Below the pieces are notes generated by a model. The model was not told where the DNA came from. It ran no database searches and worked only from the letters and a program-made list of their open reading frames with translations. A stretch of DNA of 64,000 nucleotides, from positions 1-64,000 of the IMG/VR virus record IMGVR_UViG_3300040801_002731; one strand, written 5' to 3'. Positions 49,416 through 56,618 of the stretch are shown here, in pieces. The stretch is from a virus. A program made the translations under genes and the position numbers. Position 1 is the stretch's first letter; each line of letters opens with the position of its first letter.

Positions 49416-49888
49416 CAGAACAGGCCCCAGCTCGGATTGGCCGCAACCGCGGCCGCAATGTCGATGGGCGGGGGCGGCACGGGCATTTCGTCAGAGTCCG
49501 CCAGTCGGGACTCATGGGGCTCGAAGCCATCCGTCAGCACAAACTTGGCGTCCAAGTCCTCCAGGCGCAGCCCAACCTTGGGATAGAGTGCATACTCTCC
49601 CGCGAGAGGAGCCGGCTCCATGCGCAGAACGATCAGCGGCGGCAGATCCTTACCCCGCTTGTCCTTGCGCCCGCGCCTGATCTCGTCGATGACGTAGGAA
49701 TGCTCCGACGATCGAATGCCGGACAGGTCCTTCCAGGCCGTCTTGTCGTCATCCTCCCGGAAGTGCGGTAGCAGCCATTTGCCCGTCTTTTCGCCCTTGC
49801 CGCGAAGAAACTTGGATGCGGCCGGAACATGATCGCCCAGATACTTCAGCGACATTCCGACGCGCAGCTTGTCCAGACTTAAAGCCAT
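49415..49888 (-). CDS. unknown protein with C-terminal NPSWGLF tail
   Basis: 157 residues, ATG with GGAGAGCGAC. A beta-rich body, a Pro-rich linker (P-V-P-P-P-P-I-D-I) and the final A-N-P-S-W-G-L-F. Overlaps the primase start by 1 nt, so it is translated with the primase; the tail may attach it to the replication machinery. Confidence 0.83.
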   Translation of the reverse strand: MALSLDKLRVGMSLKYLGDHVPAASKFLRGKGEKTGKWLLPHFREDDDKTAWKDLSGIRSSEHSYVIDEIRRGRKDKRGKDLPPLIVLRMEPAPLAGEYALYPKVGLRLEDLDAKFVLTDGFEPHESRLADSDEMPVPPPPIDIAAAVAANPSWGLF

Positions 49889-49900
49889 GTCGCTCTCCGT

Positions 49901-49948
49901 TTCGCGCTATCGTGTTTTCGCTCTTTAACGATATAGCAAAAGCGCGAA
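49901..49948 (-). promoter_or_regulatory. promoter region with TTCGCGCT/AGCGCGAA dyad
   Basis: Arms 49901-49908 and 49941-49948 enclose GCTATATCGTTA; ATCGT and ACGAT extend the pairing. Precedes the operon 49888-47936 or at least its first genes. Confidence 0.55.
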
Positions 49949-49962
49949 GTCTTGTCGGTCGG

Positions 49963-50571
49963 TCATTCACGCCCAAGAACCCGCTTGATGAACTTCATCT
50001 TGGAGCGGTCCTGAGAAATGCGCAGCGTGAAGCCATCTTCCGTGTTACGACTGGCCGCAAAGAAAAGCCGAGCTTCGCCCGAGTCCTTTTCTTCCTGGGT
50101 TGCGTTGATCGAAATCACGATGTCGGCGATGCGGATCTTGTTGAAATCTTCCGCAACGTCCGTCATCGACGACGTGACCTTTTTCGCTCCTTCGCGGTTT
50201 GTTTGTGTGGCCGTCAGGAGCGCCAGGTTGTATTCCTGAGCGATGCCGCGCAGATCCACATAGATCGAGCGGAAGTTGGCGATATCGCTGTCGGTGCGGA
50301 ACTCCGGCGCCATCAGGTCGGCGTAGTCGACCACCACCAGGTCGAACAGGATGCCCCGTGCCCGGTAGTTCTCCAGCAGCCGGCGCAGCTTCGACGGCTT
50401 CAGAGTGCCCGTCGGATACTCGTGGATCTTCAGCAGACCGGACCTGGCCTTCAGCCGGTCGATCTCTGTCCGCACCTTGTGCGGGCTGTCCTTGAGTGTC
50501 TTGATGGCCGTGTCCGTAATGTTGGCGTCCAGACGATCGGCGTAGATCGCGGCTGACACCTCAAGGGTCAC
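49963..50571 (-). CDS. dnaB: DnaB-like helicase, C-terminal part after in-frame TAG
   Basis: Reading from the TAG at 50611 the same frame continues 14 codons and then to this stop; 50571 is only the first GTG, without a ribosome site. The part holds the second half of the RecA-like motor: V-T-L-E-V-S (motif 1a), F-D-L-V-V-V-D-Y-A-D-L-M (Walker B), L-T-A-T-Q-T-N-R-E-G (motif 3). Alone it cannot bind ATP. See 50611-51336. Confidence 0.8.
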   Translation of the reverse strand: MTLEVSAAIYADRLDANITDTAIKTLKDSPHKVRTEIDRLKARSGLLKIHEYPTGTLKPSKLRRLLENYRARGILFDLVVVDYADLMAPEFRTDSDIANFRSIYVDLRGIAQEYNLALLTATQTNREGAKKVTSSMTDVAEDFNKIRIADIVISINATQEEKDSGEARLFFAASRNTEDGFTLRISQDRSKMKFIKRVLGRE

Positions 50572-50610
50572 GATCAGGACGTTGTGCCGCTTGGGGGACA
50601 GGGCCGCGGC

Positions 50611-51336
50611 CTAGGCGAACTCGCCCAGAGCCAACGACTTGCCGCCTTTGGCCGGACCCATGATCAGCGACAGCTCCCGAAGGCCCCAGCCCCGGTGATA
50701 GAGCAGCGCATCCAGCTCCTCGACCCCGGTGGTAATGCCGGTCGGCACCTTCGTCCCCGACATGATCGAGACTCGCGTTTCCGTGCGACCCTCGATCTGC
50801 TCGAAGAAGTCATAGCCGGTGTCGGCCTCGCCCTCGCCCACCAGCAGGGCCTCGCGCATGGCCTTCTCGATACCCGCGAAGTCGCCCTTCTCCAGACGAC
50901 CGACGCTTTCGATCATGGCCTTCTCAACAGCCCTCTCGCGCGCAAACTCAGCGACCTTCTCGACCGCAAAGGCGCCGCCGGAGATGTCCGCTGCATAGAC
51001 CGATCGCACGGCATCCTTGACCTCGGCCAGAATGTCACTGCGGATCTTCTTGGAGGCGACGGCCTCCTTCAGCAGCACGCCAAGAGCTGCCTTGTCGGGC
51101 GGAGACCGGAACCGGGCGTAATGCCCCCGGATCAGGTCGAACAGCGCGGCCTCGCCGACGTTGGTCAGATAATCGGGCTTGATCAGCCCCTCGGTGCGCG
51201 CCAGGAACGTCGGGTCCCGAAGCGCCAGGGCTACGATCTTGGTCTGGAAATCCTCGTTGAAGCCGTAGGCGACCTCGATTTCTTCGCCGCCAGCCACCTC
51301 GTCTTCGGTTTCGATCTCCGCTGCGACTACCGTCAT
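50611..51336 (-). CDS. dnaB: DnaB-like helicase, N-terminal part ending in TAG
   Basis: 241 residues. N-terminal collar domain (about 25-110), linker helix, and the start of the motor to Walker A, G-P-A-K-G-G-K-S-L, then ends L-G-E-F-A-TAG. The next codons (GCC GCG GCC CTG) continue the helicase alignment without shift, so one sense codon became TAG. Either a nonsense mutation, an assembly error, a suppressed amber, or a two-piece enzyme; the last is unlikely because the cut falls within the ATPase fold. Confidence 0.85.
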   Translation of the reverse strand: MTVVAAEIETEDEVAGGEEIEVAYGFNEDFQTKIVALALRDPTFLARTEGLIKPDYLTNVGEAALFDLIRGHYARFRSPPDKAALGVLLKEAVASKKIRSDILAEVKDAVRSVYAADISGGAFAVEKVAEFARERAVEKAMIESVGRLEKGDFAGIEKAMREALLVGEGEADTGYDFFEQIEGRTETRVSIMSGTKVPTGITTGVEELDALLYHRGWGLRELSLIMGPAKGGKSLALGEFA

Positions 51337-51605
51337 GCTCGGACCTCAAAGCTCATGAGGGCGGATTTGAAATAGATCACCACGTCGCCGGCGCGGTTGC
51401 CGCCGGTCAGCTCCAACTTCAACGTGAACTGATCTGCGGCGAGCAGCCGGCCTTCCCGCGTCTTGACGTCGGAACCAGCTACGATCTCAATCCGCACCTT
51501 CTTGCCGATGGCGTGAGAAAGGTCATTCTGGTGCGACCAACTCCGACCCGGCTTGGCCTTCTGTCGCGCTGCGGTCGACATCATCTGAGACGGAACGGCT
51601 CCCAT
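51333..51605 (-). CDS. Sm/Hfq-like protein
   Basis: 90 residues, ATG with GGAGGAAAGC. Residues 33-90 read K-K-V-R-I-E-I-V, G-R-L-L-A-A-D-Q-F-T-L-K-L and V-V-I-Y-F-K-S-A-L-M-S-F, the Sm1 and Sm2 beta-strand order of Hfq (G-x-x-x-x-F-D-x-F-x-V-x-L and Y-K-H-A-I-S). The host Hfq would be expected elsewhere; a phage copy could chaperone RNA or act on translation. Heads the helicase operon. Confidence 0.65.
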   Translation of the reverse strand: MGAVPSQMMSTAARQKAKPGRSWSHQNDLSHAIGKKVRIEIVAGSDVKTREGRLLAADQFTLKLELTGGNRAGDVVIYFKSALMSFEVRA

Positions 51606-51636
51606 GCTTTCCTCCAGGGTGTGTGATTCTGCGTAA

Positions 51637-51657
51637 ATGATATATCAAAGTTGATTG
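51637..51657 (-). promoter_or_regulatory. dyad operator 18 with GATATATCA box
   Basis: ATATCAA-AG-TTGATTG (51642-51657) overlaps TTTGATATATCATTT on the minus strand, 35 bp before the Sm-like gene. Confidence 0.65.
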
Positions 51658-51693
51658 ATCTTTGCACTTGGGAACGAGACGGCTAAAGACGCC

Positions 51694-52437
51694 TCAAGCC
51701 GCCAACTTGGCCCGCTCGATCTCGTCGTCGCCGAAGCGAGCGCGCGCAATCTCCCCGCGGATCACCGGATCGACCCAAAGATGTCTGTGCAGAAGATAGG
51801 CGCGCGTGCCAGGAGTGCGTCGGGCGATCTGGGTGCAGACCCAGCTTTCGTGTGCGATCTGTGCCGGCGTGCCCTGCCACTGACCAATCCGATAGCGCGG
51901 GTCGTTGGCGATGAGGAACTTGCCGGCGGTCAGCTCGTCCCAGCCGGCCTGCACCGCCTCGATGATCTCATCGGAATAGAGCTGGCTCGGTCGCGGCAGA
52001 TACTTCCGCGACCAGCTCATCGCCTTCGTCATCGCCAGCTCAATGTAGGTCTCATAAGGGATACCCATCGCATCCGCGACCTGACGACCACGCCAGCAGG
52101 CCGCGACCGTGTTGTTGAGCGACCGACGCGCCTTTTCGTTGGCGCCTTCAGGCAGCTCGAAGATGTCGTCGGCCTTGATGCCTGCGACGTAGCCGGCCGA
52201 GCGATGATCCATGTGTCGCCGCCAGATCGTGCGATACACACTTTTATAGCAATGCGCGTAATACGACGTGGCGAGGGTGGGGTGCATAAAGCGGTAATCC
52301 CACCACTTGTGCTGGAACAGGGTGCGCTCGGGCTCCAGGCGCTCGCGTGGGATGCGTGTGAACATCACACGATCGAGCGCCATCGGCGGCCGGTGCGCGC
52401 CGGGAAAGGTGCCGAGAATTTCCAGTTCCTGATACAT
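51694..52437 (-). CDS. unknown protein, 247 aa
   Basis: ATG at 52437, 17 nt after the PhoH stop. Helical, with W-W-D-Y-R-F-M and repeated Tyr/Arg (S-Y-Y-A-H-C-Y-K-S-V-Y-R-T-I-W-R). No family recognised; co-transcribed with phoH. Confidence 0.78.
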   Translation of the reverse strand: MYQELEILGTFPGAHRPPMALDRVMFTRIPRERLEPERTLFQHKWWDYRFMHPTLATSYYAHCYKSVYRTIWRRHMDHRSAGYVAGIKADDIFELPEGANEKARRSLNNTVAACWRGRQVADAMGIPYETYIELAMTKAMSWSRKYLPRPSQLYSDEIIEAVQAGWDELTAGKFLIANDPRYRIGQWQGTPAQIAHESWVCTQIARRTPGTRAYLLHRHLWVDPVIRGEIARARFGDDEIERAKLAA

Positions 52438-52454
52438 CGAGACTCCAGACCGGT

Positions 52455-53330
52455 TTAGCCGGCCTTGAGCATCCGCATCAGACCGGCGTTGTCGCTTTCG
52501 CTTTCATTGACGATATAGCGCTCAGACGTTGGCGCTGCGCTTTGAGGTGCCGGGTTTCGATAGGCGAGAATGACCGCCTTACACATGCCGGAGCGCACGA
52601 TGTCCTCCGGGCTGAACTCAACAGCGCCAACGCCCGGCACATCACGCATCCGACGCCAGGCGTCCAGCAGCCCGGACAGGTCCTGTCTCGGCAGGTCACA
52701 CTGCTCAGGGTCGCCGTTCAGGACCATCTTGCAGTTCTCGCCGAAGCGAGAGAGCAGCAGCTTGTGCTGGGCGACGGTGGCGTTCTGCATTTCGTCGGCG
52801 ATGACCCAGCAGTTGCTGAAGGTCTCGCCGCGGATGAACTCAAGGGGCGCTACCTGAATCCGACCATGCTCGATCAGGTAGTTGGCGTGTCCGGTGCCGA
52901 GGAACTGCTCCAGGGCCGCACGCACCGGTCGGAAGTAGTTGGCGAACTTCTCCTCCAGGGTGCCCGGCAGGTAGCCCATGCTCTGACCGGACTCGATGGC
53001 CGGGCGGGTGCAGACGATACGCTCGATCTCGCCGGCTTCAAAAGCCCGACAGGCACGGGCCACGCTCCACCAGGTCTTGCCGGTGCCGGCCACGCCCAGT
53101 CCGAAGACGAGATCCTTGGTGGTGATCAGTTGGTCATAAAGGGCCTGGTTTGCCGTGCGAGGCTTCAGGGTTTTGGGATCCAGGCGGGTCGGCGCCCGAC
53201 GTGTCTGCTCCCGTGCCTCGCGCTCGGCAACAAGCTCAATAAGGGGCATGTTGTTCTTTCTCTCCAGTCGCGCAGCCTTGCGTTGTTCCCGTGTCTCGGC
53301 CTTGGTGGGGCGATTGATCCTGCGAGCCAT
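52455..53330 (-). CDS. phoH: PhoH-like ATPase
   Basis: 291 residues, ATG after AAGGGACAAGAC. G-V-A-G-T-G-K-T-W (Walker A, about 80), P-L-E-F-I-R-G-E-T-F and C-W-V-I-A-D-E-M-Q-N (Walker B), G-D-P-E-Q-C-D-L (sensor) in the PhoH order. A basic helical N-terminal extension precedes the ATPase. Common in large phages; an RNA helicase-like or stress role is suspected in the family. Confidence 0.93.
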   Translation of the reverse strand: MARRINRPTKAETREQRKAARLERKNNMPLIELVAEREAREQTRRAPTRLDPKTLKPRTANQALYDQLITTKDLVFGLGVAGTGKTWWSVARACRAFEAGEIERIVCTRPAIESGQSMGYLPGTLEEKFANYFRPVRAALEQFLGTGHANYLIEHGRIQVAPLEFIRGETFSNCWVIADEMQNATVAQHKLLLSRFGENCKMVLNGDPEQCDLPRQDLSGLLDAWRRMRDVPGVGAVEFSPEDIVRSGMCKAVILAYRNPAPQSAAPTSERYIVNESESDNAGLMRMLKAG

Positions 53331-53412
53331 GTCTTGTCCCTTGAAGACAGGTTTGGTCCTGGGCTCTTATTTTAACAGATCAACGATTATTGATCCCATA
53401 TTGACTTTACAA

Positions 53413-53468
53413 AACCTCCGTGCGTGAAAAAAAAGGCGGCGCAACAAGTGCGCCGCCACACGGAGGTT
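53413..53468 (-). ncRNA. structured element: terminator nested in anti-Shine-Dalgarno stem
   Basis: On the minus strand AACCTCCGTG (53459-53468) and CACGGAGGTT (53413-53422) can pair around the terminator at 53427-53457. AACCTCCGTGTG is complementary to the CACACGGAGG leaders of many genes. A short minus-strand RNA ending in this terminator could pair with those leaders; this is inference from complementarity only. Confidence 0.35.
53427..53457 (-). terminator. rho-independent terminator
   Basis: GGCGGCGCA and TGCGCCGCC, 9 bp, then eight T on the minus strand, 75 nt after the stop of the gene at 53532. Strongest terminator in the window. Confidence 0.9.
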
Positions 53469-53500
53469 CAAGCTGAGAGGAAAAGGAAGCCGCAACCCAT

Positions 53501-53516
53501 CAATCAATCTTGATCT
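53501..53516. promoter_or_regulatory. dyad operator 19
   Basis: CAATCAA-TC-TTGATCT, 16 bp after the stop of 53532 and before the terminator. It is the only copy between a gene end and its terminator; a weak related dyad GATCAA/TTGATC lies at about 53383. Confidence 0.65.
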
Positions 53517-53531
53517 ACCTTCCGAGCGATG

Positions 53532-54653
53532 TCAAGCGGCGAGTGCAGATCCGGCAGCGGAGCGCAGCATGTCGAGATGGCGCAGGCCGTCCCGCATGTC
53601 CTCGAAGAACAGGGTGCGCCGGCCGGCGGGGTCATGCACCACCATCGGCACCAGGAACGGTGTGTTCTCCCGGAAGCCTTCCTGCCGGGCATAGCCGTCG
53701 ATCAGCTTGTAAGCGCCAAGCTGGACACCCCGGACGGTCCGGCTTTCGCCGGCCCACTTCTTCTGAATCGACAGATGCCCGGCGGTGTGAATGTGACCAC
53801 CCCAGAAGACATCCTCGCCCTGCCAGTTCTCCAGCATGTCCACCAGGATGCCGTGAACCTGGTTGTATTTCGAGTGTCCGCGATACTTGTGCCGAACCTT
53901 GTGCAGCCACGATGTGCCGTCCGGGGAGATCAGCTCGACGCGGATTTCGTCGGTGTCGTAGATCGGCCCCAGGCCGGCGTCTTCAAACATCCGCTTGAGC
54001 ACGTCGACGCCGCCCAGAGACTTGCTCCAGTCCATGTGATTGCCGCTGATCGCCGCCACCAGCTTCGGCATCAGGGTTGCCACATAATGCTCCAGCAGAC
54101 GCCAGGAATCGTCATGGCTCATGATGTCGCCGCGGCGCTCGCGCTCCAGGCGGCCGACGATGAAGTTGTCCAGCCAGTCTCCAACCGCCACGGCGTAGAG
54201 CGCCGGGTGTTGGGCGATCAGATCGGCGTCCTGAAAGACACGGCGCAGGTGTGTGCCCGGATTGTTCAGATGATTGTCCGGCAGACCAACGACGCCAAAG
54301 GGGCCGGGCGTCTTGATCCGCACCTGAACCACATTGCGCGCCCGATGCCAGTCAGCAAGACGGTCGTTCGCCTGACAGGCTCGCTCAATCAGCGTTTCGA
54401 TGGGCTCGTCCGGGTCCGGCAGCGACGTCGCAATGTCCCGGAACTGCTCGCCAACCGGGCGTGTCAGATTGGCCCTTGAGACCAGCTCGGGGATGCTGCC
54501 ATCGCCTCGTCGCAGCCGGCGAATGATGGCGGCCTGGTTCTTGACTGTCTTGTGGGCCACGCCAAGCTCGCGCGCGACGTCGCTGAGGGTCGGGTAGGCC
54601 GCGACGTCATTGTAGACCTTGGCGAATCTCGTGATCGTGTCCGGCGTCATCAT
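53532..54653 (-). CDS. HTH-calcineurin-like phosphoesterase
   Basis: 373 residues. A helix-turn-helix (T-L-S-D-V-A-R-E-L-G-V-A-H-K-T-V-K-N) at about 22-40, then the phosphoesterase: L-P-D-N-H (D-x-H), V-G-D-W-L-D-N, I-S-G-N-H-M-D-W, and G-G-H-I-H-T-A-G-H. It could be a DNA-bound nuclease or phosphatase; phage relatives are uncharacterised. The start lies at the edge of AT-rich element copy B. Confidence 0.82.
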   Translation of the reverse strand: MMTPDTITRFAKVYNDVAAYPTLSDVARELGVAHKTVKNQAAIIRRLRRGDGSIPELVSRANLTRPVGEQFRDIATSLPDPDEPIETLIERACQANDRLADWHRARNVVQVRIKTPGPFGVVGLPDNHLNNPGTHLRRVFQDADLIAQHPALYAVAVGDWLDNFIVGRLERERRGDIMSHDDSWRLLEHYVATLMPKLVAAISGNHMDWSKSLGGVDVLKRMFEDAGLGPIYDTDEIRVELISPDGTSWLHKVRHKYRGHSKYNQVHGILVDMLENWQGEDVFWGGHIHTAGHLSIQKKWAGESRTVRGVQLGAYKLIDGYARQEGFRENTPFLVPMVVHDPAGRRTLFFEDMRDGLRHLDMLRSAAGSALAA

Positions 54654-54655
54654 TT

Positions 54656-54756
54656 CCAAGTCCGCGCTCTGTTATATATAATATATAATAAATAATACTC
54701 TTAGAGATTCTTCTCTTAAAACCTATAGAGAATAACTCTAAGAGCGAGACGGCGCC
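54656..54756 (-). repeat. AT-rich regulatory element, copy B
   Basis: Same blocks as 1011-1106: CCAAGTCC, an AT tract (ATATATAATATATAATAAAT), CTCTTAGAG/CTCTAAGAG 9-bp inverted repeat (54699-54707 and 54736-54744), AGAGAATAACTCTAAGAGCG and GGCGCC. Fills the gap between Rz1 and the HTH-phosphoesterase and ends 3 bp before its ATG, so it most likely holds that gene's promoter, perhaps a late or host-factor type. Confidence 0.7.
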
Positions 54757-54762
54757 GGCTCG

Positions 54763-55047
54763 TCATTCCAAGCTCCTGTAATAACGGAGAAGATTGTTGG
54801 CTTCTTCCATCCAAAGCAACACTCCGGTCTTGTTCCGCAACATCTTCTCCGCTTCCTCTGCCGACAGGCAAAACTCTCCGGTCTCGGAGACCGTGAACGC
54901 TTCGTCCTCCAGCGTCAGCGGAGCTGGCAGCGGAGGATGAACGATGGCCGGTCTGGGGTCGTCAATGACCACCGGCCTGTTCGAGCAGCCGGTTGATGTC
55001 GCGATTGGCAGCATCAAGGCGAGCAGCAGCCCCTTTTGGATCCGCAT
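54763..55047 (-). CDS. outer-membrane spanin lipoprotein (Rz1-like)
   Basis: 94 residues. Signal with lipobox A-T-S-T-G-C (Cys 21), then a Pro-rich part (P-R-P-A-I-V-H-P-P-L-P-A-P) as in Rz1. Overlaps the Rz-like gene by 86 nt in another frame, the classical Rz/Rz1 arrangement. With Rz it fuses the two membranes at lysis. Confidence 0.82.
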   Translation of the reverse strand: MRIQKGLLLALMLPIATSTGCSNRPVVIDDPRPAIVHPPLPAPLTLEDEAFTVSETGEFCLSAEEAEKMLRNKTGVLLWMEEANNLLRYYRSLE

Positions 55048-55408
55048 GAACGTGCTTCTCCAGATCGAGAGTGTTGATGGCGTGGGTCAGTTCAGCGATG
55101 CGCGCTCGGCTGATCTTGTTGGCGAGCATCAGATCGCTCAGCCGGTCGGCCGCCGCCTGATATTCCGTCTTCCAGTGCTCGACGCGCGCTTCTGCTTCGA
55201 TGCGCGCGCTTCGTTCGACGTGGAGCGCGCTCTCAGCGTCACTCAGAGCGTCCCTGATGCGTGCCACATACATGATCGCAACGACGACAGCGACGACAGC
55301 GAGAAGCGCACCAGCGAGCTTTAAAAAGCGTTTTCCGGTCACGGCCGAGGTCAGTGCCGACACCGCAAACCGGCCGATCTGCCACGCGCGAAACAAGGCA
55401 ACTGTCAT
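54962..55408 (-). CDS. inner-membrane spanin (Rz-like)
   Basis: 148 residues. One membrane span (about 29-49, F-L-K-L-A-G-A-L-L-A-V-V-A-V-V-V-A-I) followed by a coiled coil to residue 135 (A-L-H-V-E-R-S-A-R-I-E-A-E-A-R-V). Its position beside Rz1, holin and muramidase supports the call. Confidence 0.82.
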   Translation of the reverse strand: MTVALFRAWQIGRFAVSALTSAVTGKRFLKLAGALLAVVAVVVAIMYVARIRDALSDAESALHVERSARIEAEARVEHWKTEYQAAADRLSDLMLANKISRARIAELTHAINTLDLEKHVHADPKGAAARLDAANRDINRLLEQAGGH

Positions 55409-55650
55409 CGGTGGTCCCTCCCCAGGGCGCGCCGATGGTTCTGGTCATCCCAAACTGCGCCGAAGACGTAGCTGCCGATGATGGCGCCGGCCGACCAAAA
55501 GGCGTTGGTGATCACCACCTCGGCAATGCTCTCGCTGTCCTGCCAGATCATGGAGTGGACGATCACGCCGGCGCAGAACAGCAGCGACAGAGCGACGATG
55601 CGCCGGCGGATCGTCCACGGCGCCGGCGGCATACCGGCGATTTCCGTCAC
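55405..55650 (-). CDS. holin candidate
   Basis: 81 residues with two membrane spans (about 16-36, I-V-A-L-S-L-L-F-C-A-G-V-I-V; and 45-66, V-V-I-T-N-A-F-W-S-A-G-A-I-I-G-S-Y-V-F-G) and a charged His/Arg tail, between muramidase and spanins with 4-nt overlaps. The class cannot be assigned by similarity. Confidence 0.65.
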   Translation of the reverse strand: MTEIAGMPPAPWTIRRRIVALSLLFCAGVIVHSMIWQDSESIAEVVITNAFWSAGAIIGSYVFGAVWDDQNHRRALGRDHR

Positions 55651-56210
55651 AGCAGGTAGCTCCGGGCACGCCGGGTCCAGCCGTTCAGATACTTTCGGCT
55701 GGCCGGACGGCGATGCGCGATCCCCTTCAGGTAATCGAGGCGGGTCAGCACCAGATCGTTGTTGACCTTGACGACGCCAAAGCGCTCGATGGCGCCTTTG
55801 ACGGCGCGCAGCGTGTTGGGGCCGATCTTTCCGTCCATCGTGATCGGATGGCCGAGCAGACAGACGACACGCTGGAGAGACTTCACGGCTCGAACCGGGC
55901 CGCTGTTGACACCGAAGTCGGTCATCTGCGGCTGCAACAGCTCGGGCAGCTCGTCAAACCGAGGCGTTAGGTAAAAATCCTGGTAGAAGGCATCAAAGGC
56001 GATCTCGGGCGTCACGCGCCGGATGTCGTCGATATCCACGTCGCCGTCACCGTCCAGGTCGAACATCAGGCCGCGGCTCTTGGCATATCGAAGCGAAACG
56101 CCGTGCTTGGTCGCGCCGCCGGGGTCGTCCGGGTCGTTGACGAACCCACCTTCGGTCTCGATGATCTCGTTGATAATATCCTGAATGGCTTCAGATGGCG
56201 TTTGGTTCAT
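55647..56210 (-). CDS. GH108-type endolysin (N-acetylmuramidase)
   Basis: 187 residues. E-G-G-F-V-N-D-P-D-D-P-G-G-A-T-K-H-G-V-S carries the catalytic Glu of GH108; D-F-G-V-N-S-G and a peptidoglycan-binding end follow. Between them D-L-D-G-D-G-D-V-D-I-D-D is an EF-hand/dockerin-like loop, suggesting calcium binding. No signal peptide, so the holin must release it. Confidence 0.88.
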   Translation of the reverse strand: MNQTPSEAIQDIINEIIETEGGFVNDPDDPGGATKHGVSLRYAKSRGLMFDLDGDGDVDIDDIRRVTPEIAFDAFYQDFYLTPRFDELPELLQPQMTDFGVNSGPVRAVKSLQRVVCLLGHPITMDGKIGPNTLRAVKGAIERFGVVKVNNDLVLTRLDYLKGIAHRRPASRKYLNGWTRRARSYLL

Positions 56211-56578
56211 TGGTGGCCGCCCCATTGACTAAAGAGCCATGTAGCCAGGCCGGAAATCGCCGCGCTGACGAGCATAAGCACCGTCGCTTTTGAGGCGTCC
56301 AGCTTGGCAATCGTCACGTTTTGGTCATTGCTGAGGTCGCCGATCTTCTGAAGATCATCGCGGATGCCGGCGAGTTCCGCGCGCAGCAGGTCGATTTCGC
56401 GGTCCTGGCGGTCCAGCTCGCTCTTGAGCCTCACTTCAAGAACCAGGATCCGCTCGCGGTTCTCGGTCAGTCGCTCGACAGCGACCGTGACTCGCTCCAG
56501 CCATTTCTCGATCTGGCCGATGCGCGAGTTCACCTCAGCACGGAAGTTGGCGATATCTTCAACAGGCGGAGTGCTCAT
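56207..56578 (-). CDS. coiled-coil membrane protein of the lysis cassette
   Basis: 123 residues; the ATG at 56578 lies 15 bp after operator 20. A long coiled coil (20-90, with E-V-R-L-K-S-E-L-D-R-Q-D-R-E-I) and one C-terminal span (about 98-117, V-L-M-L-V-S-A-A-I-S-G-L-A-T-W-L-F). Resembles holin-accessory or antiholin-like proteins placed upstream of phage muramidases. Confidence 0.75.
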   Translation of the reverse strand: MSTPPVEDIANFRAEVNSRIGQIEKWLERVTVAVERLTENRERILVLEVRLKSELDRQDREIDLLRAELAGIRDDLQKIGDLSNDQNVTIAKLDASKATVLMLVSAAISGLATWLFSQWGGHQ

Positions 56579-56592
56579 AGCGTCGCAAAGAT

Positions 56593-56618
56593 CAATCAAA
56601 GTTGATTGATTATAGACC
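56593..56618 (-). promoter_or_regulatory. dyad operator 20 with CTATAATC box
   Basis: CAATCAA-AG-TTGATTG (56593-56608), perfect dyad, directly behind GGTCTATAATC on the minus strand, overlapping the end of 56596-57063 and ahead of the lysis genes. If a repressor binds it, lysis is part of the regulated set. Confidence 0.8.

Noticed and set aside
50611-50613. General TAG reassignment in this phage
   Set aside because: Several ordinary genes here end in TAG at sensible positions, so TAG is read as stop.
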